NCBI GenBank assembly: GCA_944326775.1
Contig: CALVFH010000011.1
Coordinates: 1 to 38,583, forward strand
Reading direction: 5' to 3'
DNA: 38,583 bases
DNA from: an uncultured Parabacteroides sp.
Lineage (GTDB): Bacteria; Bacteroidota; Bacteroidia; Bacteroidales; Tannerellaceae
Part shown: positions 8,466 through 16,329 of the stretch, piece after piece
Layout of the letters: each line of letters opens with the position of its first letter
Numbering within the stretch: position 1 is the first letter of the stretch
Notes under the pieces: generated by a model
What the model was told of the DNA's origin: nothing
The model's input: the letters and a program-made list of their open reading frames with translations, nothing else
The model's database searches: none
Translations under genes and position numbers: made by a program

Positions 8466-8473
8466 TATATTTG
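8466..8473 (+). promoter_or_regulatory. Internal -7 box before the Ubl gene
   Basis: TATATTTG matches TAnnTTTG exactly and lies 20 bp before the Ubl start, in the only sizeable gap (68 bp) of the rightward block. It suggests a second transcription unit carrying Ubl, E2 and the envelope genes, with read-through from the baseplate genes still possible. No clear -33 element is seen. Confidence 0.55.
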
Positions 8474-8493
8474 TAGCGATATATAAGGATTTT

Positions 8494-8811
8494 ATGGAAG
8501 ATTTTTTTTTAGATATAGTCTATAAGGATAAAAAAGTACGGTTTCGTGTAATGGATCCGCATGCACCGTTGAGTACGTTGATGATGAATTTGCGGCATTC
8601 CATTGGTAAAGATGGCCGTTTGATTTTTGATTTTCCATCAATCGACAGTACGGGTGCTCCTTTGGATTATTTTTTCGGGAAAGAAGATCTGGCGATAAAT
8701 GAGATTCGTGTGTTGAGGCCACGAATAGGGAAAACGGATCAAACGCTGGCAGACTATAATGTGCATAACGGGGATACGGTATTTTTAATTCCTGATCCTT
8801 TTCCAGGATGA
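8494..8811 (+). CDS. Ubiquitin-like (beta-grasp, YukD-like) protein with C-terminal glycine
   Basis: The 105-residue protein has the spacing of a ubiquitin-like beta-grasp: an N-terminal strand pair (about residues 3-20), a helix (about 27-37), middle strands, and the diagnostic end TLADYNVHNGDTVFLIP (84-100), equivalent to 'TLxDYNIxxGDTxxL' in ubiquitin. A short tail ends in PFPG. The final residue is glycine, the chemical requirement for adenylation by the E1, and no residues need trimming after it. This agrees with the absence of a JAB or other deubiquitinase gene nearby. The E2 gene follows closely. YukD/EsaB-type Ubls of type VII secretion are the nearest known analogues. Confidence 0.85.
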   Translation: MEDFFLDIVYKDKKVRFRVMDPHAPLSTLMMNLRHSIGKDGRLIFDFPSIDSTGAPLDYFFGKEDLAINEIRVLRPRIGKTDQTLADYNVHNGDTVFLIPDPFPG

Positions 8812-8843
8812 ATTTATGAGGGATGATGATGGGAGGAAACGGT

Positions 8844-9428
8844 ATGGATAAACGTCCGGAAGATTTTGATTTGAGCAGGCTAAGTGGGAGAAATCGACGT
8901 TTGCTGTATGAATGGAAACATTTAGAAGAGATGTTAAGTACACGGAATGATATTTCCTATGAAGTTATAAAATGTAATTCGCAAGGACTGCCTGTCGGTT
9001 ATACGGTTGCTTACCATATTCGTTCTATCCAAAGTGTAGAACAGATAGAGCTATTGGATGTTCCAGGTATTTCAAATGCTCCTGTTTGGGGTACACTTTT
9101 TTATATGGGAATTTATATTCCAGAAAATTATCCTTGTGTTGACGCTCCTGCAGAATATCGTTTTCTAACTCATGATTCGGAAGGGAATCCGATACCGCAT
9201 CCTTGGCATCCGAATATCCGATATTTCGGAGAATTTAAAGGACGGGTGTGTTTGAATATCCCGGACACGTATGCCAGTTTGGCGTGGGGGGTAGATCGTG
9301 TTTCTGCATATTTACGTTATGATCTTTATCATGCTGTACAGGAACCTCCCTATCCTGAAGACCCTAAGGTGGCAAGATGGGTTATCCGGCAGGGAGAACC
9401 AAATAAATGGATTTATTTTGATCAGTAA
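8844..9428 (+). CDS. E2-like ubiquitin-conjugating enzyme
   Basis: Residues 122-142 (numbered from the start chosen here) carry the E2 active-site block: the HPN motif, then GRVCLNI with the predicted thioester cysteine C136. HPN supplies the oxyanion-hole asparagine, as in eukaryotic E2s. A Trp follows (ASLAWGVDRV), then PPYPEDPKVARW, resembling the E2 pattern around NPDDPL. The spacing from Asn to Cys is 12, longer than the 8 of UbcH5-type enzymes, so there is a small insertion. ATG 8844 was chosen because GGGAGG precedes it at ideal distance. In-frame ATGs at 8823, 8826 and 8829 would add five to seven residues. It should transfer the upstream Ubl from the E1. Confidence 0.88.
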   Translation: MDKRPEDFDLSRLSGRNRRLLYEWKHLEEMLSTRNDISYEVIKCNSQGLPVGYTVAYHIRSIQSVEQIELLDVPGISNAPVWGTLFYMGIYIPENYPCVDAPAEYRFLTHDSEGNPIPHPWHPNIRYFGEFKGRVCLNIPDTYASLAWGVDRVSAYLRYDLYHAVQEPPYPEDPKVARWVIRQGEPNKWIYFDQ

Positions 9429-9490
9429 AATAGATTTGTAAGTCATGAGGCTCGTCATTTGTTGTATGGGTTCACAATTTAGGAGGTAAT

Positions 9491-10645
9491 ATGAATTTCC
9501 GAAAGTTATTTATATACATTTTCATGTGCTGTTGTTGTCATTGTGTTTTAAAAGCGCAGACAATAAAACAGATTGAGGTGGCAGGTAATGAGCCGTATGT
9601 AGATCACGTGTCTTTGATTCCAGGAGATAGAGATATGGATCTATTAATAAAAATTGCGTTTGATGAATCAAATAATAGCTTGACAGTTAGTCTTATTTCT
9701 TATAGAAAATTATTTGTCTTTCAAAGAGACGTCCGTTATTCTCAAGTAGTCCGTTGTTTTAAGTTGCGTCCTGGCAAATTGCCTTATGTTGTGGAATCGG
9801 ACGAACAGGCTCGATACAAATTGACCAAACCTTTACGAAAATCAATTAAACCGAAGCGGAAGCATATTTTTAAACAATGGATTTCATATGAAGGTCTGCA
9901 GCCACAACCCTCAGATTATAAAATGGTCAATGATTATATTGAGCAGTCTTTCGATATATTGCATAGAAATAATTTTGTAACCGTCTCATTACGGGATATT
10001 ATCGTCATGGATGAGCAGAGTTTCTCAAAGAAGAAGAAATATGATCTTTTTTTTCAGACCGATTTGAATAGAACGTATGAAATTATTCTAAAACGGGATC
10101 CATGTTTTGGCAAAGAAGAAGTTTTGCAAATTGCAACTAAGCGATTAGAAAATATCCAGTCAGGTTTCGCCGAATTCAAAAAGGTCTTTGCCCGGCTGTC
10201 CGGGTCTCATATTGCAGGTAACGAGAAGGTGTATAGTGATATGAAATCATTATTGCTAGCTCAGTTTCCTAAAGTCGAAGATACAGATCTTTGTCCTGCA
10301 GTTCAGGCAAATATAGAGCTTTATAATAGCTATGTGGATTCAATTCAAGGAATGGTTCTGCCTGTTGTTTCGAAAATTCAAAGACAGGAAAAAGCCTTGG
10401 AGTTAAGTGCTGATTATATTTTAACAATGGCTAAGCGGATAGACAGCTCGGTTAGCCGTTGGGTGATAAGTTCTGATTCGGTAGAAAAAAGAGATTTGGA
10501 AACATTGTGTCGGGAGATTATTCAGCAGATACAGTCTTCTGTGGATCAGTCAACTTATATGAATGAAAGTCAAAGAGCGGCTATCCGGATTTTTAATTCA
10601 GCCCAAAATTATTTCTATAAGATTTGCAAGAATGACGAGGAATAG
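9491..10645 (+). CDS. Exported protein of the Ubl/baseplate cluster, function unknown
   Basis: The 384-residue protein has a signal peptide with an unusual run of four cysteines and another nearby (MCCCCHC), followed by a likely signal peptidase I site before QTIKQI. The mature part has a beta-rich N-terminal half (about residues 30-200, strongly basic around 120-150) and a helical C-terminal half (about 215-384). No known domain is recognised. It has a strong Shine-Dalgarno (AGGAGG) seven bases before the ATG. Its place between E2 and two membrane proteins suggests a periplasmic component of an envelope complex, perhaps playing the part of the Tss N-R proteins of type iii T6SS. That is only inference. 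Confidence 0.6.
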   Translation: MNFRKLFIYIFMCCCCHCVLKAQTIKQIEVAGNEPYVDHVSLIPGDRDMDLLIKIAFDESNNSLTVSLISYRKLFVFQRDVRYSQVVRCFKLRPGKLPYVVESDEQARYKLTKPLRKSIKPKRKHIFKQWISYEGLQPQPSDYKMVNDYIEQSFDILHRNNFVTVSLRDIIVMDEQSFSKKKKYDLFFQTDLNRTYEIILKRDPCFGKEEVLQIATKRLENIQSGFAEFKKVFARLSGSHIAGNEKVYSDMKSLLLAQFPKVEDTDLCPAVQANIELYNSYVDSIQGMVLPVVSKIQRQEKALELSADYILTMAKRIDSSVSRWVISSDSVEKRDLETLCREIIQQIQSSVDQSTYMNESQRAAIRIFNSAQNYFYKICKNDEE

Positions 10646-10652
10646 GAGTATA

Positions 10653-11489
10653 ATGCAATATGTCAAACGGTTGTGTCTGGTTATTTGTATGAGCTTGATT
10701 CAACCCAATTTGGGTATCAGAGTTTTTGCTGATCAGGATTTATTTATTGATCAGGCAGAATTGCTGGAAATGGAAAGTCGTATGCTTTATTTTTTTGACC
10801 AATTGCATGAGATATCTGTTCAAATTTCCCAATATACTCCGGAAGAATTGAAAAAGGCCAGTTTGCAGGTGACGGCACTTGAAGCTAAATGGAATGTTTA
10901 TTATCAATCAAAGGAAAATGAGATTGCCAATGATGATTCTCTTTTGCAAATTGTTGCTAATTTTCAACTCGCAGAGCAAGCTTTGAGAGATTCGATAGCT
11001 TATAAGGAAAAATTTTTTGAAGCCCATGATAACTTTGACCGTGCAGAAGCGTTTATCCTGGCCCAGGATACGGTTTATGAGGAATTGTATAATAAGGCTC
11101 TGGAGTATTCGTTCGTACAGAAATTAAGTGCACAACTTGAACAAGTCAAAGGAAAGGAGCAGTTGGTATTTGCTGATATTCAAAGTTATTATGATGGAGC
11201 AAAAACGGTAGCCCAGGAATTTACAGATTTATCCGCTCGGTTTTTATCGATGGAGGAGAAATATATCGTATTGAAAAATACTTCGGAAAAAATACAAGCA
11301 TTGGAATATAAACCTTGGGTCCAACGAATAAAAGATTATTTATATAGTTTTGCAGCAGTTGCTATGATTCTCATGTTTCTTAATATGTTGCAGGCCAAAT
11401 GGAAAGCATTTAAGCAAGCTCGTGAGAATGCTAAAAAATATGGCCAGCTTTTGAATAAAAAAGATGAGGATGATTATCCTGTTATTTGA
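10653..11489 (+). CDS. Signal-peptide, coiled-coil protein with C-terminal membrane span
   Basis: The start at 10653 was chosen over an in-frame start at 10563 because AGGAG precedes it and because the longer form would overlap the upstream gene by 83 bp and lose the signal peptide. The 278-residue product has a signal peptide (about residues 1-26, ending RVFA), a long helical periplasmic region (about 30-220), one membrane span (about 233-251, SFAAVAMILMFLNML) and a basic then acidic cytoplasmic tail. It is separated from the preceding gene by 7 bp. This topology suits a linker between a periplasmic assembly and the cytoplasmic baseplate. No family is recognised. Confidence 0.65.
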   Translation: MQYVKRLCLVICMSLIQPNLGIRVFADQDLFIDQAELLEMESRMLYFFDQLHEISVQISQYTPEELKKASLQVTALEAKWNVYYQSKENEIANDDSLLQIVANFQLAEQALRDSIAYKEKFFEAHDNFDRAEAFILAQDTVYEELYNKALEYSFVQKLSAQLEQVKGKEQLVFADIQSYYDGAKTVAQEFTDLSARFLSMEEKYIVLKNTSEKIQALEYKPWVQRIKDYLYSFAAVAMILMFLNMLQAKWKAFKQARENAKKYGQLLNKKDEDDYPVI

Positions 11490-11507
11490 TAAATGTAAAC
11501 AGTTAAT

Positions 11508-13934
11508 ATGTTGAGCAAGATGAATCGTATTACTTTATATTTTGTGTTTTTCATATCATTTTTTCTTTCAGGTTGTCAGAACTTGGGGGCGGATGGTAAA
11601 TTGCAAAAGGAAAACAACGGCATTGATATTTTAAAAATAGAGTTCGATCCGGACTATAAATATTTTTATGTCAATGCTATGATGAATGATAGTCTTCTTT
11701 CGGCTTTGTTCAGTAATGATACGACTTTAAAATTTAAAACGGAGGAGTATTCAATACTTCATAAGTTTTATCCCAATACACAGCCTCAATTGATTGATGT
11801 TCAAAATATCAAACTTCAGGAATTGCGAAAACTGAATTTGGATATCTTTGTCTTGGCAGATATGACATTGGATTCTATACAGATAGGTAAACAGAAAACG
11901 GCAATAGAAAAAGCAAAAGAATTCTTTCCGAAAGATCGGTTGCATGTTTCGTTTATGGGAGATCAGTCGGTTTCTGAAACAATGGAGGTAACTGATTATG
12001 TTTTGAGGAATTATTTTAAACCAGCCCATGGTAAAAAATATTTGTATCGTTCCGTTTTATCGAAAATGGAAGAATTGAAAAGGCTTCAGGCATTGGATAC
12101 CGTAGGGGCAGTATTTGATACAACCCAATATGTTTGTCCAAAGCAAAATGTTTTGGTGATTCTTTCAGATGGAAAGGTTTATGATGGTAATATGCCTATT
12201 GATCCGGAGCATTTTAATTTGCAACAGCAAATTGCTCAATATAGTGACTCTGTTAAATCGATACCTGTGTTTTATGTTAATTTGGGATCTGCTGTTGAAA
12301 ATCCCGATACGGGCGAAACCGTATATGTCGGGGCTGATGCCGAGTCTGAAAATCTGTTGAATTTATTATGCAAGAAAACAAATGGTCAGTACTTGGAATT
12401 GCATGGTTCGCAATTGGTTTTGGGAGATGTTATGGGACAGCTTCAGAGACAGTATGCCGATTGTCGGTTTACTTATGTAAATCCGGATCAGAAAATATAT
12501 CGTGGAATGGAGCGAATCCTTCAGATCAGTTGTTATAAAGGGGACGAATTGGTCGCTTCAGACTATATTTCTTTTAATGTAGGCAGTGTATATAATCCGA
12601 TCATTGTCAATGGAGAATCGGTTTTTCAGGTTATTTTGCAGGGAACTTTTCTTGGTCTGTTAGTTATTTTATTGATATATATAATTTTTCAGTTTATTGC
12701 TCCGGCGATAAGTTATCTTATATTTGAGAAAAAGTATGTTACGTCCTATACGAAGAAGAACATGACATACAATGGAGTCTTGGTTGAGCAGTCTTGTTAT
12801 TTTTGCAAAGCTCCATTCGTTGAAGGGGATAAGATTGTAGTGAAGTGTCCGCATGTGGTTCACAAGTCATGTTGGGACGAGAATGGTTATAAGTGTCCGG
12901 AATATAGCAAACATTGTAAACGAGGTAGCCATTATTATAATCAATTTGATCTTTTAGATTCCAGGAATGCATCGTTTTATATGTCTTGGATTATTGCAGG
13001 TGCAATAGCAGGACTGATTTCTTGGATTTGTTTTACGGCTAATACGCAAGTGGAAGATAATAATCTTTTAATCAATATTATACATGTTGTATTTGATGTT
13101 GAACCAAATTCGCCTCAAGCAGCAGATTTAATGGCTGAATATGGGAATCATTTGTATTTCTTACCATTTTATGGATTGAATATTGGATTCTTTTTGACGT
13201 TTTTCTTGAGTTTGCTGGCAGGGCATGGTCGTGAATGGTGGAAGCGTTTGCTTATTGTAATTACGAAATCGGTGGTAGGAGGTCTTTTAAGTTATTTGGT
13301 TTTCGTTTTGGGTTGTATCATATCGATAGCGATAAATTCTAAGGATAATTCGTTTTTAATAGATGGTATACCTTGGTTATTGAGCGGTTTTATTATAGCC
13401 TTTATTGTTTCTTATGGAACAGATATTAAACTGAAGAAAGCTTTGATCGGAGCGGCTATTTCCATAGTTTTTGGTTTAAGTTCGATGTATTTGAGTTATC
13501 TTTCTTTTAATATTCAAATGGACACCCGAGAATTCCTTTTGCTGAGTTATTTGATATATTGTATGGGGTTTGCGGTTAGTGTAGCAGCAACTTCACCCAA
13601 ATCGGAACATTATTTCCTAAAAGTAGAAGGACCTATCAAGACAATGGATATAGCTCTTTACAAATGGCTAAGTACCCCGTCGCGGAACAAGCGGGTCTCT
13701 ATTGGCAAATCGGTTAATTGTGACTTGCAGATGTCGTGGGATTTAACCAGCCAGATAGCGCCTGAGCAAGCCGAGATTCAGATGAAGAAAGGACATATTT
13801 ATTTGATTGCCATAGAAGATGGGGTCGTTTTGGAAAATAAACCTTTACGGGTAAATGTGAAAAAACGGTTGTACCATGGTATGAAGTTTACCATCGGGAA
13901 AACAAAGTTTACTTATTTGGAAAAAGATTTGTAA
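11508..13934 (+). CDS. Lipoprotein/membrane protein with vWA, RING-H2-like and FHA-like domains; candidate E3
   Basis: The 808-residue protein begins with a signal peptide and lipobox (LSGC, C23). Residues about 110-330 resemble a von Willebrand A domain: a DMTLDS sequence at 118-123 in the metal-site position, and VLVILSDG at 215-222. A membrane span at about 375-400 leads to a zinc motif with C430, C433, C447, H449, H452, C455, C463 and C470. The first seven ligands match RING-H2 spacing; the last pair is 6 apart instead of 2. Six further predicted spans (about 492-695) return the chain to the cytoplasm, where residues 718-803 form an FHA-like domain (RVSIGKS, then AEI, then GMKFTIG). In this company, RING suggests the E3 step and FHA suggests phospho-threonine sensing. 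Confidence 0.78.
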   Translation: MLSKMNRITLYFVFFISFFLSGCQNLGADGKLQKENNGIDILKIEFDPDYKYFYVNAMMNDSLLSALFSNDTTLKFKTEEYSILHKFYPNTQPQLIDVQNIKLQELRKLNLDIFVLADMTLDSIQIGKQKTAIEKAKEFFPKDRLHVSFMGDQSVSETMEVTDYVLRNYFKPAHGKKYLYRSVLSKMEELKRLQALDTVGAVFDTTQYVCPKQNVLVILSDGKVYDGNMPIDPEHFNLQQQIAQYSDSVKSIPVFYVNLGSAVENPDTGETVYVGADAESENLLNLLCKKTNGQYLELHGSQLVLGDVMGQLQRQYADCRFTYVNPDQKIYRGMERILQISCYKGDELVASDYISFNVGSVYNPIIVNGESVFQVILQGTFLGLLVILLIYIIFQFIAPAISYLIFEKKYVTSYTKKNMTYNGVLVEQSCYFCKAPFVEGDKIVVKCPHVVHKSCWDENGYKCPEYSKHCKRGSHYYNQFDLLDSRNASFYMSWIIAGAIAGLISWICFTANTQVEDNNLLINIIHVVFDVEPNSPQAADLMAEYGNHLYFLPFYGLNIGFFLTFFLSLLAGHGREWWKRLLIVITKSVVGGLLSYLVFVLGCIISIAINSKDNSFLIDGIPWLLSGFIIAFIVSYGTDIKLKKALIGAAISIVFGLSSMYLSYLSFNIQMDTREFLLLSYLIYCMGFAVSVAATSPKSEHYFLKVEGPIKTMDIALYKWLSTPSRNKRVSIGKSVNCDLQMSWDLTSQIAPEQAEIQMKKGHIYLIAIEDGVVLENKPLRVNVKKRLYHGMKFTIGKTKFTYLEKDL

Positions 13935-13948
13935 TTGGAGAAATAAAA

Positions 13949-13990
13949 TGGGGGCTGAATTTTTGTTGTCGATTCACCCCCAATTCTTTT
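13949..13990. terminator. Probable bidirectional terminator between the Ubl cluster and relA
   Basis: TGGGGGCTGAAT (13949-13960) pairs with ATTCACCCCCA (13972-13982), leaving one bulged C and an 11-base loop. T-rich sequence follows on the plus strand and A-rich sequence precedes it. It sits between the ends of two convergent genes, so it can serve both. Confidence 0.7.
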
Positions 13991-14005
13991 CTATCGAATC
14001 CGTTT

Positions 14006-16231
14006 TTAATTTCTCTCTACGCTTTTCACCCCTTTCACCCCCTTTAGCTTTTTTACCAGCTGGTTCAAGGCGATGGTGTCGCGAACCATCACCGTGAAAG
14101 AGCCTTGGAAAAGGCCGTCGGTTGAATTGATGTTGAGGGAACGCAGGCTGACGTTGGGTTCCTTGCCAATCACGGAGGTGATGTTGGTGACGATGGCAAT
14201 GTCATCGCGCCCGACGATGCGGAGCGTCACGACGTAGCCGTCGCCCTGGCCCTTTCCGCTCCATTTGGCGGGGACGATGCGGTATCCGAAGCGGCTGAAC
14301 ATTTCCTGGGCGTTGGGGCAGTCCATCCGGTGGATCTTGATGCCTCGCGTTGAAACAAAGCCGAACACTTCGTCGCCGTAAATCGGGTTGCAGCATTTGG
14401 CCAGCGTATATTCCACCCCCGTCAGGTTCTTGTCGATGACTAACACGTCTTTTGCCGAGGCGATTTCTTCGGCTTCGGTGGTGGTGGTGTATTGCTCGGC
14501 GCTCCGGGCTGCCGTCTCGGTCGCTTCGGTTTCGCGGCGCTGGAGTTCCAGGTATTCGTCGATGACGGCGTTGGCGTCGAGGCGTTCTTCACCCAAATCG
14601 ATGTAGAAGTCGGTCACCGTCTTGTAGCCTTTTCGCTTGATATAGCGCATCAGCGTCGCTTCGTCCAGGTCTATTTTGCGGTTCTTGAAACGCCGTTGCA
14701 GCATTTCCTTGGCGAAGTCGGCTGTCTTGGCGGCTTCTTCGCGCAAAGCCTGCTTGATGCGTACGCGGGCTTTCGACGTGACGACAAAGTTGAGCCAGTC
14801 TTGTTTGGGCGATTGGCTCGGCGACGTGAGCACTTCTACGGTGTCGCCGCTCTGCAGGATATGCTTGATCGGGACATTCCGCCCGTTGACTTTGGCGGAA
14901 ACGCAGCGGCAGCCTAATTGCGAATGGATGGAGAACGCAAAGTCGAGTACCGTAGCTCCTTTGGCCAGCTTGACAAGCTCGCCGTTGGGCGTGAAGACAT
15001 ATACTTCGTCCTGGTAAAGATCCATCTTGAAATCTTTCATCAAGTCGAGCGGGCTGGCCGATTTGTTTTCGAGCGCGGCCCGGACGGTGTTCATGAATTC
15101 GTCTAACCCGCTTTCAGCCTTGATGCCTTTGTAGCGCCAGTGGGCGGCGAGGCCCCGTTCGGCGATTTCGTCCATGCGCTTGGTCCGGATCTGCACTTCC
15201 ACCCAGCGGTTCCGCGGGCCCATGACGGTGATGTGTAAGCTCTCGTAGCCGTTTGATTTCGGGATGGAAATCCAGTCTTTCAGGCGGTTGGGGTTGGGCT
15301 GGTACATATCGGTAATGATGGAATAGACCTGCCAGCATTCCGAACGTTCTTTTTCGGGAGGCGTATCGAGGACAACGCGGATGGCAAACAAATCGTAGAT
15401 ATTTTCAAAATCGATCTTTTGCTTTTTCAGTTTGTTGTTGATGGAATGAATCGACTTGGTGCGCCCTTTGATTTCGAATTTGAACCCCGCCTCTTCAAGC
15501 TTTTTCTTGATCGGGGCAATGAATTCGGCAATATAGGCGTCGCGCGACTTTTTGGTCTCGTTGAGTTTTTGTTTGATGAAATCGAACTGCTTGCGGTCGG
15601 TATATTTGAGCGACAAGTCTTCCAGTTCGCTTTTGATGGTGTATAATCCCAACCGGTGGGCCAACGGGGCATAGAGGTAAGCCGCTTCGGTAGCGAGACG
15701 GACACGGTCTTCCTCCTGCAACTTTTTGCCCAGGCGCATCAGGCAGAGGCGGTCGGCAATCATCAGGAGGATGACGCGGACATCTTCGGCAAAGGAAAAG
15801 AGCAAGTGGTGGAAGTTCTCGGAGTTGACCGCCGTGTTGCGGGCATACAGATCCGAGGTTTTCAGCAGGCGGCGGATCATCAGCGTGATTTCGTCTCCGA
15901 ACAATTCCTGGACTTTTTCAATGGGGATAATCTGTTTGTAAACCGGGCGGTAGAGCAGCAAGGCGATGACGGATGTCCGTTTCAGGCCAATTTCGACCGA
16001 AGCGATCAAGGCCGTATCGATATTGCGGAGCAACCCGTTGATGCCGTTCTTGTCGCGGCCATAGCAATCTTGCGCGACGATTTGCTTCATCAGCGCCTTC
16101 ATCTTGGGGATGTCGTCTTTCTCGAGGAAAGAATCGAGCGTACGTACCAATAACTTATATTTCGAGAAAAATTCATGTTTCTCTTCCGGAGTGAAAAACG
16201 GTTCTTTTGTCATAATCGTCCAATTTTCCAT
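14006..16231 (-). CDS. relA: RelA/SpoT family (p)ppGpp synthetase with degenerate hydrolase domain
   Basis: This is a 741-residue long RSH protein that makes the stringent-response alarmone (p)ppGpp. The synthetase domain is intact in appearance: YDLFAIRVVLD, then DWISIPKSNGYESLH and VEVQIRTKRMDEIAERGLAAHWRYKG. A TGS domain (DEVYVFTPNGELVKL), a Cys/His conserved region (LAKCCNPIYGD, then HRMDCPNA) and a C-terminal ACT domain follow. In the N-terminal hydrolase region the expected LLHDVVEDT block reads ALLLYRPVYKQ, so the metal-binding HD pair is gone although EDVRVILLMIADRLCLMR remains. The protein is therefore probably a synthetase without hydrolase activity. An alternative start lies at residue 7. 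Confidence 0.93.
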   Translation of the reverse strand: MENWTIMTKEPFFTPEEKHEFFSKYKLLVRTLDSFLEKDDIPKMKALMKQIVAQDCYGRDKNGINGLLRNIDTALIASVEIGLKRTSVIALLLYRPVYKQIIPIEKVQELFGDEITLMIRRLLKTSDLYARNTAVNSENFHHLLFSFAEDVRVILLMIADRLCLMRLGKKLQEEDRVRLATEAAYLYAPLAHRLGLYTIKSELEDLSLKYTDRKQFDFIKQKLNETKKSRDAYIAEFIAPIKKKLEEAGFKFEIKGRTKSIHSINNKLKKQKIDFENIYDLFAIRVVLDTPPEKERSECWQVYSIITDMYQPNPNRLKDWISIPKSNGYESLHITVMGPRNRWVEVQIRTKRMDEIAERGLAAHWRYKGIKAESGLDEFMNTVRAALENKSASPLDLMKDFKMDLYQDEVYVFTPNGELVKLAKGATVLDFAFSIHSQLGCRCVSAKVNGRNVPIKHILQSGDTVEVLTSPSQSPKQDWLNFVVTSKARVRIKQALREEAAKTADFAKEMLQRRFKNRKIDLDEATLMRYIKRKGYKTVTDFYIDLGEERLDANAVIDEYLELQRRETEATETAARSAEQYTTTTEAEEIASAKDVLVIDKNLTGVEYTLAKCCNPIYGDEVFGFVSTRGIKIHRMDCPNAQEMFSRFGYRIVPAKWSGKGQGDGYVVTLRIVGRDDIAIVTNITSVIGKEPNVSLRSLNINSTDGLFQGSFTVMVRDTIALNQLVKKLKGVKGVKSVERN

Positions 16232-16292
16232 TAAACTCGCTGTAAAAGTATCTTTTTCTCGCGATAAATGTACTATAATCTCAAGTATTTTT

Positions 16293-16300
16293 TATATTTG
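16293..16300 (+). promoter_or_regulatory. -7 box for the DUF4301 gene
   Basis: TATATTTG matches TAnnTTTG and lies 29 bp upstream of the start codon, in the divergent gap with relA. The -33 region is not obvious. Confidence 0.5.
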
Positions 16301-16329
16301 CAGCATCAAAAACAATAAACAACAATACT

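Larger units (their letters stand above)
885..13934. other. Accessory cluster combining ubiquitin-like conjugation with a T6SS-like baseplate
   Basis: Twelve genes in two divergent arms make one coherent block. The left arm holds two genes (PEGA-like exported protein, helical protein). The right arm holds ten genes (E1, TssG, TssK, TssE, TssF, Ubl, E2, exported protein, signal-peptide/TM protein, vWA-TM-RING-TM-FHA protein). Spacing within the right arm is tight, except for a 68-bp gap before the Ubl gene that holds its own promoter box. The block is visibly more AT-rich than the relA and lepA region that follows, consistent with lateral acquisition. Grouping these genes as one system is inference from order, strand and domain content. 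Confidence 0.7.

Noticed and set aside
10563..10652. Longer start for the 278-residue membrane protein
   Set aside because: It would overlap the previous gene by 83 bp and hide the signal peptide. ATG 10653 has an AGGAG site at good spacing.
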